A stretch of DNA of 9,587 bases from assembly GCA_016840645.1 (NCBI GenBank), contig JAEORY010000117.1, positions 1-9,587 of the forward strand, in the 5' to 3' direction. Under the pieces are notes generated by a model. The model worked only from the letters and a program-made list of their open reading frames with translations, was not told the DNA's origin and made no database searches. The DNA comes from Candidatus Borrarchaeota archaeon. GTDB lineage: Archaea; Asgardarchaeota; Sifarchaeia; Borrarchaeales; Borrarchaeaceae. A program made the position numbers and the translations under genes. Each line of letters opens with the position of its first letter. Position 1 is the first letter of the stretch. This document shows positions 1-6,544 of this stretch, piece after piece.

Positions 1-15
1 ATCTTTTAGTCTCAT
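1..15 (-). CDS. 5' end of an unidentified gene running off the left edge
   Basis: Only five codons (MRLKD) are visible, so the product cannot be named. The start is well supported. A GGAGG ribosome binding site (positions 22-26) sits 6 nt before the ATG at 15-13. The ATG overlaps the TGA of the open frame upstream as ATGA, a classic translational-coupling arrangement. The first 13 nt, start codon included, are identical to the first 13 nt of the D-2-hydroxyacid dehydrogenase gene (1675-1687), which starts MRLKV. That hints at a second gene of the same family but could be chance. It is probably co-transcribed with the genes to its right, though no intact gene lies within 650 bp. Confidence 0.45.
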
Positions 16-310
16 ATTATGCCTCCATGGTTCTTTTGGAACAAGCTCTCCAAACTATCTCGAATGGCTCGCCTTTCCATTGTAGCCTTTGAACGCCATG
101 TCACAAAGGATTTAGAACCGATGTCTGTTTTTCCTTTTCCCACCACAGTCGAGCTTACAGTTGGAGCGATATCAAACTAACATATTTAGAGAAATTTTTT
201 CCCTGGCTCCCAAACTGCAGTGTGAATACGCGCTGGCTCCTGTCGGTATCAGAGAACAGAAGCTTATGCTTTCCCCAGATCACATTCAGGTTTATAAGTT
301 TAAGGATAAA
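12..310 (-). pseudogene. possible broken gene, unrecognised
   Basis: Two open stretches follow each other in different minus-strand frames. The first runs from 310 to a TAA at 157-155 (includes VIWGKHKLLFSDTD and RSQRVFTLQFGSQGK). The second runs from 176 to the TGA at 14-12 (54 codons, includes VVGKGKTDIGSKSFVTWRSK, then MERRAIRDSLESLFQKNHGG). They overlap around 176-158, so one frameshift would join them into about 100 codons. The second stretch has a coding-like amino-acid mix (basic, helical end, few rare residues) and its stop is coupled by ATGA to the next start. Neither has a good start codon with a ribosome binding site. I do not recognise the family. It may be a decayed gene, a C-terminal remnant after rearrangement, or partly chance open frame. 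Confidence 0.3.
22..26 (-). promoter_or_regulatory. ribosome binding site GGAGG for the left-edge gene
   Basis: On the minus strand GGAGG is followed by 6 nt and then ATG. This is a near-ideal Shine-Dalgarno and is the main reason for believing that a gene starts at position 15. Confidence 0.5.
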
Positions 311-649
311 TTACGTTAAATACGATATGTAATCTGTTAAAAAACAGACAAACAGTATCGATGTACTATTATTTGAAACCCAACGCCAGAACAATTCCGA
401 GAAAAGTTTTTGTAACATCCACGCTGAACAGTGGGGGCTTGAATACACAAATTAAAAAGACTTGATTATCTTTCTTCAAGTGGCATCAAAGGATTTCCTT
501 ATCTCTGAAGAGTGAAAAAATTAAATGCCCACGGGAAGTTTGAAGACTATTTCTAATAAAACTTTTCTTCCACTCTTAACTTCTAACAGTTTCCTGCAAT
601 TATCGCCGTAAAAATATCCCTATTCAGCTGAACTTCATGGAAAAAGTCT
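311..649. other. intergenic stretch without a supported gene
   Basis: This is AT-rich sequence downstream of the dehydrogenase gene, with stops in all frames. It holds a 6-bp hairpin (TCTGTT/AACAGA, 333-348) and one arm of a 7-bp inverted repeat (TGAACTT at 629-635, AAGTTCA at 656-662) that spans the dehydrogenase stop codon. Neither is directly followed by a T-run on the minus strand, so I do not call a terminator. Just past the dehydrogenase stop a motif of the form TGAATAGRGA..TTTTT occurs twice in about 30 bp, a weak local duplication. Confidence 0.4.
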
Positions 650-1687
650 CTATTCAAGTTCACCCCACTTTTTAATATAATCTTGTTTGATCTCTGGATT
701 AAGCAAGCCTTTTGGCCACTCTCCTTTTTTGAAAAGCCTAATGATTTCCTGTCCAGGACGGTACACCAGTTCCTGATACGCTGGAGGAGAATAATGTGCA
801 GAATGGGCAGTAACAATAAAATTGTCGAGTTTTAATAGTGGATCATCAAGAGATATGGGTTCTGGTTCCGTTACATCCACAGCGGCGATGGATATGTAGC
901 CTTCTTTCAAAGCAACATACAGCGCCTTTCCGTCAATTAACGGACCCCTTGCGGTATTGATAATACAGGCATTGGATCTCATCATCTTAAACTGTGGCAT
1001 CCCGATCATATGCCTGTTTTCCGGGGTCAAGTTTACGTTGATCGCAACTATATCAGACTTAGTCAATATCTGATTAAGTTCACTCACTCTTTCAACACCA
1101 TATTCACTAAATATTTCAGAAGATATGTAAGGATCATAGGCAAGCATCTTCAATCCAAATGCCCTTGCCTTCCCTGAAAGAGCTCGTGAAATAGCACCAA
1201 ACCCAATAAGACCTAATGTCTGCTCTTTTAACTTTGACATGCCAGGCCAAATCTTCGTTTGAATATGAGATACAGGTTCTGACCTCCATCCCCCCTTCTT
1301 AACCTCAGTATTTAATTGGACGACTCTTCTGGAACAGGATAGAATAAGGGCCATAATATGGTCTGAGACTTCTTCCCAACAATAATCTGGCACATTGGCC
1401 ACTAGGATACAATTTACCGTGGCTGCACTTACATCTATTTGATCATAGCCTATACCAACACTCATAATGAATCGGCATTTGGGAAGATTGTCCATTACCT
1501 TTTTTGAGAATGGCTGATGGGTACCGATTCCTATTATCGCATCAGCATCTCGTGCATTCGCTATGATCTCTTCTTCCGTGAAAGATGGTTTTTTGAGAAA
1601 TTCTACATCCAATTCCGCCTGTCTTAACATCTCTCCATAGTCAGGCATTCCCGCGATCTCATAAAGTTGAGCCACTTTTAGTCTCAT
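650..1687 (-). CDS. D-2-hydroxyacid dehydrogenase, NAD-dependent, CtBP-like branch
   Basis: This 345-residue protein has the length and order of the D-isomer-specific 2-hydroxyacid dehydrogenase family, which reversibly reduces 2-oxoacids to (R)-2-hydroxyacids in the cytoplasm. A split substrate domain flanks a Rossmann domain at about residues 105-295. The nucleotide loop is GLIGFGAIS (159-167), where Ser167 stands in for the usual third glycine. Asp185 (AYDP) at the end of the second strand predicts NAD over NADP. The catalytic triad is present: Arg247 (NTARGPLID), Glu276 (VDVTEPEP) and His295 (TAHSAHYS). The AHSAHYS motif and the tail GEWPKGLLNPE resemble the CtBP-type subgroup rather than phosphoglycerate dehydrogenase, and there is no ACT domain. 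AGGTGG lies 4 nt before the ATG. The gene follows the dehydratase-like gene after 63 bp and is probably in its transcript, so a partner substrate is likely. The exact 2-oxoacid cannot be told from sequence. Confidence 0.9.
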   Translation of the reverse strand: MRLKVAQLYEIAGMPDYGEMLRQAELDVEFLKKPSFTEEEIIANARDADAIIGIGTHQPFSKKVMDNLPKCRFIMSVGIGYDQIDVSAATVNCILVANVPDYCWEEVSDHIMALILSCSRRVVQLNTEVKKGGWRSEPVSHIQTKIWPGMSKLKEQTLGLIGFGAISRALSGKARAFGLKMLAYDPYISSEIFSEYGVERVSELNQILTKSDIVAINVNLTPENRHMIGMPQFKMMRSNACIINTARGPLIDGKALYVALKEGYISIAAVDVTEPEPISLDDPLLKLDNFIVTAHSAHYSPPAYQELVYRPGQEIIRLFKKGEWPKGLLNPEIKQDYIKKWGELE

Positions 1688-1750
1688 TTTTCCACCTTTC
1701 TATGCCACAAATCTTGGTGTTTTTAAATGAAAACATAATAATTGGCCTTC

Positions 1751-3139
1751 CTAGTTTTTTGTGGATTCTAATGTCTCCACAAAGGCATCTATCATGGCCC
1801 TCGTCCCCAATTCAGAATAGGAACTCATATCTACAATATCACTTTCTAGGATCAAGGAAGGAAGTTCCTTCGGTCTAAGTCTTCTTGACTTATCATCTCT
1901 CCCCAATATCAATGTGGGAATTGGTTTGTAGATCTTTTTTAGCTGATTCAACTGCCAAATTAAAGAAAGATGTACGGCTCGGCAGGAAAATGCCAGATGC
2001 ATAACTATGCCATCTATCTTATAATCTTCGATGTATTGTATTAAACGCTCAACATCTGGCTCAGATCCTGGACGTTTTCTGGCCTTTTCATACCAATATG
2101 TATAAAACCTGAAGTTTCTCCATGCAATTCGCTCAAGAGGATCATTCGTATCTGGAATTTTCAGTCTATACATCGGCTCAACTACACGGTAGGTAATCTC
2201 TACTGGAAAGACGGCCCCTTTACTATGAAAGTAATTGAAATCACTCAAGGCGAACCATGGAGGCAAGCCCCCACCCCAAATCAGCCGATATTTCTCATCT
2301 GGGCAGACACCCTCATTACGAGCTACTTTATCCTTAAGCTCTTGATAAAGTTCTGCAAAAAAATCATACCCCTCTTGTGTTCCGAGGGCAAAAACCATCG
2401 GTACCATAGTATTCATGGCATCTCCAGTATCCATAGGCGTAGGTATAGCTCTGCGGAGCTCATAGGTTTCCCAAATCAATGTCCAGGTCCTCTCAGACAA
2501 GTCAACTATCTCCATCAGTCTATCCCAATCCATCTTTCTACCTGTTTGCTTCTCCAAAAATGCAACCAGACCTCTAAGCTCATTAGTATTATATTTAATA
2601 TAGTAATCTTCAACATCCCTTACCTCAATATCATCTTCATAATATGGCCACATAAAACCGGCATTATAGATCGGGATATCAGGCATGAACTGCTGTGCTG
2701 CTTGGTACCACTTTCTTCTAGGATCACAAACATTTTGGCTGCTGGACAGCATAAAATCCGGCCTTGCCTGCCCACCCCAAGGAGGATCAGGAGGCATTTC
2801 ACCTAGCTCTTCACGCCATTGGTCGAAACCAAGGCCGCAAAGGGCATAGGTGCAAAGCGAACGAGAAAAATTCAAAGATTCCGCTTTGGCCAAAAACCTT
2901 TCTGCATCTCGCTTTGCCCCACATATGCCAGCATAGTTCTCAGTCCATACCGGCACTATATCCATGGCCCTTATGATTTCATCATAGCTCGATACAATAA
3001 AGGCATAGGCTAAAACCTTTCCCTCTTTTTTTGCTAATACAGTTTTCCCAATGGCAGCTTTAACCATAGATGAAACTTTGCTGGCAGCCTTAGTGGCTGT
3101 GAATCTTTTCTTATATTTTCGTTTTTTATCATCTGACAT
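1751..3139 (-). CDS. 2-hydroxyacyl-CoA dehydratase / benzoyl-CoA reductase family protein (D-component, BcrB/HgdB-like)
   Basis: This 462-residue protein resembles the large iron-sulfur subunits that dehydrate (R)-2-hydroxyacyl-CoA to enoyl-CoA by a ketyl-radical mechanism, or reduce benzoyl-CoA. Family signs are a basic N-terminus, the early segment VLAYAFIVSSYDEIIRAMDI (about 42-61) followed by PVWTENYAGICGAK, and cysteines at the expected cluster positions: Cys96 (SLCTYALCG), Cys138 (NVCDPRRKWY) and Cys386 (FSCRAVH). Further cysteines are Cys73, Cys101 and Cys279. A second domain begins near 280 (GVCPDEKYRLIWGGGLPPW). Members normally need a homologous second subunit and an ATP-dependent activator (BadF/HgdC type); neither is in the window. 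An upstream ATG at 3181 would add 14 residues, but only the ATG at 3139 has a ribosome binding site. It could be a dehydratase subunit, a benzoyl-CoA reductase-like subunit or a stand-alone double-cubane-type protein. The family is firm; the substrate is unknown. Confidence 0.85.
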   Translation of the reverse strand: MSDDKKRKYKKRFTATKAASKVSSMVKAAIGKTVLAKKEGKVLAYAFIVSSYDEIIRAMDIVPVWTENYAGICGAKRDAERFLAKAESLNFSRSLCTYALCGLGFDQWREELGEMPPDPPWGGQARPDFMLSSSQNVCDPRRKWYQAAQQFMPDIPIYNAGFMWPYYEDDIEVRDVEDYYIKYNTNELRGLVAFLEKQTGRKMDWDRLMEIVDLSERTWTLIWETYELRRAIPTPMDTGDAMNTMVPMVFALGTQEGYDFFAELYQELKDKVARNEGVCPDEKYRLIWGGGLPPWFALSDFNYFHSKGAVFPVEITYRVVEPMYRLKIPDTNDPLERIAWRNFRFYTYWYEKARKRPGSEPDVERLIQYIEDYKIDGIVMHLAFSCRAVHLSLIWQLNQLKKIYKPIPTLILGRDDKSRRLRPKELPSLILESDIVDMSSYSELGTRAMIDAFVETLESTKN

Positions 3140-3145
3140 CGTGGT

Positions 3146-3150
3146 CTCCC
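3146..3150 (-). promoter_or_regulatory. ribosome binding site deciding the dehydratase start
   Basis: GGGAG on the minus strand lies 6 nt before the ATG at 3139-3137. The alternative ATG at 3181 is preceded by AT-rich sequence without a Shine-Dalgarno, so the shorter protein beginning MSDDKKRKYKK is preferred. Confidence 0.6.
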
Positions 3151-3237
3151 AAACACAGATATCTAAGCCATACCTAAACATCTAATATTTGCTTAATCAT
3201 TCATTGAGAAATAGATATTAAGAGATTTAAGATAGAC

Positions 3238-3432
3238 TTACCTTGCCAGAATCTCAAACCCAAAGGCTTCATCATATCTATGGGTATATCCATTCACCGT
3301 AAAACCTTTGGCTAATTTGCCAATATTCACAGACCTTGCATACAAACCGTCCTGCAATGTAGCTTCAACTTCATCTCTATAAGGCTTGGGCGCAATTGAT
3401 ATCATCCAAATAACACATGGCAAAGTTACTTA
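3238..3432 (-). pseudogene. short unrecognised coding fragment (about 55-64 codons)
   Basis: An open frame ends in TAA at 3240-3238 and opens just after a TAA at 3432-3430. Possible starts are a TTG at 3423 or an ATG at 3405, neither with a ribosome binding site. The translated stretch (IAPKPYRDEVEATLQDGLYA, then SVNIGKLAKGF, then VNGYTHRYDEAFGFEILAR) looks strongly coding: mixed charged and aromatic residues and codon use like the neighbours. I do not recognise the family. Reading through the upstream TAA, the same frame stays open for roughly 24 more codons. It may therefore be the 3' end of a longer gene truncated by deletion or a nonsense change. It ends 98 bp before the dehydratase start, in the same direction. 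A genuine small protein is the alternative. Confidence 0.35.
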
Positions 3433-3581
3433 TATTATCACTCTGAAACGGCTGCTTCGCCAATTTTCTCTCACACCATGAATTTTACTTTTTTCTAATC
3501 TTTCAAAAAATTGTTAAACACAGTTTTTTCATCTAATCTAGGTTATTTTTGCGCCCCTAGTTACCCTCTTTTGAGGTCGAC

Positions 3582-3815
3582 TTAAGAAGATTCTTCTTCA
3601 ACAAATTTATAGACATCTATTGCAAAATCGGGACACATCCATGCACACACACAACAAGCTATACACTTATCAGGGTTTTCAAAGGCTGCCACTGGAGTAC
3701 CAAATGAGCTTTTTTCATCTTTAGAAAAACCAAGGCATCCTCTTTTGCAATTTATTATACAAAGGCCGCATCCCTTGCACAGCGCATTGTTTATTACTAT
3801 TCCACCCTTTGCCAT
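3582..3815 (-). CDS. 2-oxoacid:ferredoxin oxidoreductase delta subunit, 2[4Fe-4S] ferredoxin
   Basis: This 77-residue protein has two ferredoxin cluster motifs: Cys13-x2-Cys16-x2-Cys19-x3-Cys23 (CKGCGLCIINC) and Cys51-x2-Cys54-x2-Cys57-x3-Cys61-Pro (CIACCVCAWMCP). It is the electron-transfer subunit that carries electrons from the catalytic beta subunit to external ferredoxin. The first motif ends in Cys-Lys rather than Cys-Pro, and extra cysteines occur at 27 and 55. Length and spacing match VorD/KorD-type subunits. It starts 3 nt after the gamma stop (TAAACTATG), so translation is very likely coupled. It is the last gene of the oxidoreductase set, whereas many por/vor operons place delta earlier. 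Confidence 0.88.
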   Translation of the reverse strand: MAKGGIVINNALCKGCGLCIINCKRGCLGFSKDEKSSFGTPVAAFENPDKCIACCVCAWMCPDFAIDVYKFVEEESS

Positions 3816-3818
3816 AGT

Positions 3819-4388
3819 TTATCTCATAATTGAGTTAGCTACTTTTACTCCCTCCATCAATGCTTTTTTATTCAGTTCTAATATTGTTTTTTTTCTTTGG
3901 CTTAGCATCCTTTCTTCCATTAGATCCTCTATAATCTTCAGTGGAACCACATTTGATGCCTCTAGATAGGCTCCAAGAAAAACAAAGTTTGTAACTTGAT
4001 TATTACCAATCTTAATGGCAATCTCATTTGCCGGTATAGAATAGACACTAATATCTTTCCTATCAATTTTTGCGGAGATTAAACTATCAATTATAATAAT
4101 TCCGCCAGACTTTACCCTTGGAATAAATTCTTTAATTGCATTTGCGCCAGATCTCACCCCCATTAATATAACTGCCATAGGATTCAGAATCGTCGCTGCA
4201 CAAAGTTCCTTATCAGAAAATATTACGGTACTCTCGCATTCTCCACCTCTCATATTAGGTCCATAATTTGGGAAGAAACTTGAGTGCTTAAACACGCTGC
4301 TTCCAGCCTCAGCAAGCAGCCTGCCAATTGTCAGACTTCCCTGTCCCCCTAAGCCTGCTATAATCAGGTCATAATAGGAATTCCCCAT
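3819..4388 (-). CDS. 2-oxoacid:ferredoxin oxidoreductase gamma subunit
   Basis: This 189-residue protein covers the pyruvate/ketoisovalerate ferredoxin oxidoreductase gamma domain. It opens with a strand and a glycine-rich loop GLGGQGSLTIG (12-22), followed by the conserved FPNYGPNMRGGECESTV segment (about 39-55), as in KorC/VorC-type subunits. In the family this domain helps form the CoA-binding part of the complex. AAGAGG lies 4 nt before the ATG. The gene is unusually far from beta (266 bp) but directly joined to the ferredoxin gene. Either one long transcript carries all four subunits, or gamma-delta has its own promoter. I found no strong promoter in the gap. The subunit family is certain, the 2-oxoacid specificity is not. 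Confidence 0.9.
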   Translation of the reverse strand: MGNSYYDLIIAGLGGQGSLTIGRLLAEAGSSVFKHSSFFPNYGPNMRGGECESTVIFSDKELCAATILNPMAVILMGVRSGANAIKEFIPRVKSGGIIIIDSLISAKIDRKDISVYSIPANEIAIKIGNNQVTNFVFLGAYLEASNVVPLKIIEDLMEERMLSQRKKTILELNKKALMEGVKVANSIMR

Positions 4389-4654
4389 ATTTCCTCTTAA
4401 AGTCTGAGTTCATCTAATAAAAGCAGATTTCTTCACGACAAATCTATGGTCCTATGCCAGTTGTGCAAACATCCTTGTGCGTCTTTCCACACAAGATGAC
4501 TTCAGTGTATTGTCTATATCTCCTTAGTTTTGTTTAATTGATCTATGACTAAGAAATTCAAATCCTTTTCACAATTTGCTGTCGCTATCCTTTATTTTTC
4601 ATATGAAGACTTTCTTGTGAATCTGATCGGTTAGCGATGCAAATCTTATAAACG
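4389..4654. other. intergenic gap inside the oxidoreductase operon
   Basis: This 266-bp stretch separates beta from gamma. It holds an imperfect inverted repeat at 4470-4498: CAT-CTTGTG pairs with CACAAG-ATG, with one bulged C and a 10-nt loop. No T-run follows on either strand, so it is not an intrinsic terminator. It could be an RNA processing or stability element. An AAGGAG-like sequence lies near 4525 with no usable start codon after it, and a 27-codon open stretch follows it. Both may be leftovers of a deleted gene. Confidence 0.35.
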
Positions 4655-5407
4655 TTATTCTATGTAATCAACATTTTTGAATTCACCTAAAGGATATTCC
4701 TTCATAACATGCTCCGTTAGGAAATCTACACACTCTATAGGAGATTTCCCCCAGCCAGGAGGGCAGGCAGACAGGAACTCTACAAAACCATATCCAATAC
4801 CGTTTATCTGCTTTATGAAAGCCGTTTTTAATGCCTTTTTGGCCTTCTTGAAATTTGAAGGGGTATGGACGCTCACACGTGCGGAGTATGCCACACCTTT
4901 CATATTTGCAATCAATTCAGCAACATGTACCGGATAGCCTTCTATATTGACGTTTCTACCTTCAGGAGATGTCGTTGTCTCCATGCCTAATAGGGTCGTT
5001 GGAGACAATTGACCCCCGGTCATACCATAGTTTAAGTTATTTAACATTATAGTGGTAATTTTCTCTCCCCTTGAAACGGCATTCATAAAACAGCCAAATC
5101 CAATAGCCGCTAAGTCTCCATCCCCTTGCACAGTCAAAACAAATGTATCAGGGTAAATCCTCTTGATTGCCGTCCCCATAGCAGGGCTCCTTCCGTGGGG
5201 AGCTAAAGAACCATCAAAATTAAATAGATAAACCCATGCTCCAGAACAACTGACACTGCTTAATCCTATCATACTCCCTTCAATTCCCAAATCATCTATT
5301 ACTTCGCAAATCACCCTAACTATATTTCCGTAATGACATCCCGGGCAATGCATGATCGGGGTGCTTGTCATTGATTTTGGCCTTCCATATATCTTTTCTT
5401 TTTTCAT
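4655..5407 (-). CDS. 2-oxoacid:ferredoxin oxidoreductase beta subunit, thiamine diphosphate-binding
   Basis: This 250-residue protein is the catalytic TPP subunit that decarboxylates the 2-oxoacid and passes electrons to an iron-sulfur cluster. The TPP/Mg motif is GDGDLAAIGF (95-104), with Asn123-Asn124 closing it (NNLNYGMTGGQ). Cluster ligands expected in the family are present: Cys21 and Cys24 (HCPGCHYG), Cys54 (VSCSGAW) and Cys215 (SACPPGW). Length suits the separate-subunit VOR/KOR type rather than the long single-chain PFOR. The ATG overlaps the alpha stop as ATGA, so the two are translationally coupled. Specificity for branched-chain, aryl or other 2-oxoacids cannot be read directly. 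Confidence 0.92.
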   Translation of the reverse strand: MKKEKIYGRPKSMTSTPIMHCPGCHYGNIVRVICEVIDDLGIEGSMIGLSSVSCSGAWVYLFNFDGSLAPHGRSPAMGTAIKRIYPDTFVLTVQGDGDLAAIGFGCFMNAVSRGEKITTIMLNNLNYGMTGGQLSPTTLLGMETTTSPEGRNVNIEGYPVHVAELIANMKGVAYSARVSVHTPSNFKKAKKALKTAFIKQINGIGYGFVEFLSACPPGWGKSPIECVDFLTEHVMKEYPLGEFKNVDYIE

Positions 5408-6495
5408 AGAGCTCTTTTAATCTCTTTTAAGATTGTTTCTGGATATAAAATCCCTGAGCCTCCTCCATAGCTTCCAATAGGATTATGACGTTCAGTGATA
5501 CCGATGAAATGAATAGGAACTTTTCCCATTAAGGAATATTTAACGTCTTCAACAAGTTCTCCTGGGCTGTCTTCAACTACGAGTACTTTACCAATTTTCC
5601 ACGATTTCTCTGCCAAAGCTTGTTCGGGAAAAGGCCAGACTGAAATAGGGCGAAACATTCCAACTTTGAGACCATCTTGTCTCGCTAGGTTGATTGCATG
5701 CTTAGCCATTCTGGCTGATGATCCATAAGCAATAACAAGCAAATCAGCATCCTCATCTAAGTAAGTCTCATAACGGATTTCGGATTTCATTATTCTATCA
5801 TATTTTTTGCCTACAACTTTATAATAATTATGTGGCCCACCATATTTGAATGCTCCCCCCATATTGGTCGTAACCTTCCCCTCTTTTTTGTCCTTTCCCT
5901 TTAGAGCCCAATCTTTCTTCGGCGGAGGTCCATATGGATAATTTTTCAATAAAACCATTTCAGCCATTCTCCCAATAATAAAATCAGATAAGACCACAGT
6001 CATCATATTATATTTGTCTGCAAGGTGAAATGCTAGTTGTGTTAAATCATAGCATTCTTGCGCAGAATAAGGTGCTAAAACAATATTTCTATAGGCGCCA
6101 TGTCCTCCTCCCTTAGTAACCTGCCGATAATCTGTTTGTGCCTGCTGGCCCCCTGTACCGATCCCAGGCCCGGCGCGCATCACATCTACTACTACACATG
6201 GCACCTCGGACTCTGCAATATAGGAAATTCCCTCTTGCATTAAGCTAAAACCGCAACTTGCAGTTGAGGTCATCACCCTTTCACCTGTAAGCGCACCCCC
6301 ATACACCATATAAATGGCAGCCGGCTCACCTTCCGCCTGAACAAATATACCTCCGATTTTCGGCAGCTCATTGGACAAATATTCCCCAATTTCACTTTGT
6401 GGGGTAATAGGGTATCCAAAAAAATACTTACATCCAGCTGACAATGCAGCCTTGGCTACTGCAATATTACCATTAATAAAAACTTTTTTAGCCAT
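5404..6495 (-). CDS. vorB: 2-oxoacid:ferredoxin oxidoreductase alpha subunit (VorB-like)
   Basis: This 363-residue subunit contains the pyrimidine-binding N-terminal domain (FFGYPITPQSEI, 25-36), the CoA/active-site segment GPGIGTGGQQAQTDYRQ and KGGGHGAYRN (109-137), and a C-terminal transketolase-like domain (MFRPISVWPFP, 280-290). The pattern matches the VorB/KorA group that oxidises branched-chain and related 2-oxoacids to acyl-CoA, CO2 and reduced ferredoxin. Two in-frame ATGs lie close together. GAGG (6504-6507) is 8 nt from the second (6495) but only 2 nt from the first (6501), so I prefer 6495; the longer form adds Met-Lys. The stop overlaps the beta start by 4 nt. The gene symbol follows the general name for this subunit type and does not prove 3-methyl-2-oxobutanoate as substrate. 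Confidence 0.9.
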   Translation of the reverse strand: MAKKVFINGNIAVAKAALSAGCKYFFGYPITPQSEIGEYLSNELPKIGGIFVQAEGEPAAIYMVYGGALTGERVMTSTASCGFSLMQEGISYIAESEVPCVVVDVMRAGPGIGTGGQQAQTDYRQVTKGGGHGAYRNIVLAPYSAQECYDLTQLAFHLADKYNMMTVVLSDFIIGRMAEMVLLKNYPYGPPPKKDWALKGKDKKEGKVTTNMGGAFKYGGPHNYYKVVGKKYDRIMKSEIRYETYLDEDADLLVIAYGSSARMAKHAINLARQDGLKVGMFRPISVWPFPEQALAEKSWKIGKVLVVEDSPGELVEDVKYSLMGKVPIHFIGITERHNPIGSYGGGSGILYPETILKEIKRAL

Positions 6496-6516
6496 TTTCA
6501 TAGCCTCAGTAATCTT

Positions 6517-6544
6517 ATTATCCCTAACCGATTTTTTCAGTAAA
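6517..6544 (-). promoter_or_regulatory. candidate sigma-70 promoter for the oxidoreductase operon
   Basis: On the minus strand a -35-like TTTACT (6544-6539) is followed by 16 nt and a -10-like GATAAT (6522-6517), a five-of-six match. It would start transcription only about a dozen nt before the alpha start, leaving just the GAGG site. This is a weak -35 with a short leader. Confidence 0.25.

Noticed and set aside
629..662. Hairpin around the dehydrogenase stop codon as terminator
   Set aside because: The stem is only 7 bp with a 20-nt loop, and the nearest T-run on the minus strand lies well past the stem.
583..816. 77-codon minus-strand frame at the end of the dehydrogenase
   Set aside because: It overlaps the dehydrogenase C-terminus in another frame, whose tail matches its family. 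The part beyond 650 (LNRDIFTAIIAGNC) is too short to support a gene.
2225..2806. 193-codon plus-strand open frame
   Set aside because: It lies wholly inside and antisense to the dehydratase-family gene, whose protein has clear family motifs. The plus-strand translation shows none.
1751..3139. Calling the dehydratase-family protein a benzoyl-CoA reductase or phenyllactyl-CoA dehydratase subunit by name
   Set aside because: The family fits, but partner subunits, activator and other aromatic-pathway genes are absent, so substrate and gene symbol cannot be assigned.
3541..3581. Short inverted repeats after the ferredoxin gene as terminator
   Set aside because: CCTC/GAGG and CTAGG/CCTAG stems are 4-5 bp, without a following T-run.
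4515..4530. AAGGAG ribosome-binding-like sequence in the beta-gamma gap
   Set aside because: No ATG, GTG or TTG follows at a suitable distance with a lasting open frame.
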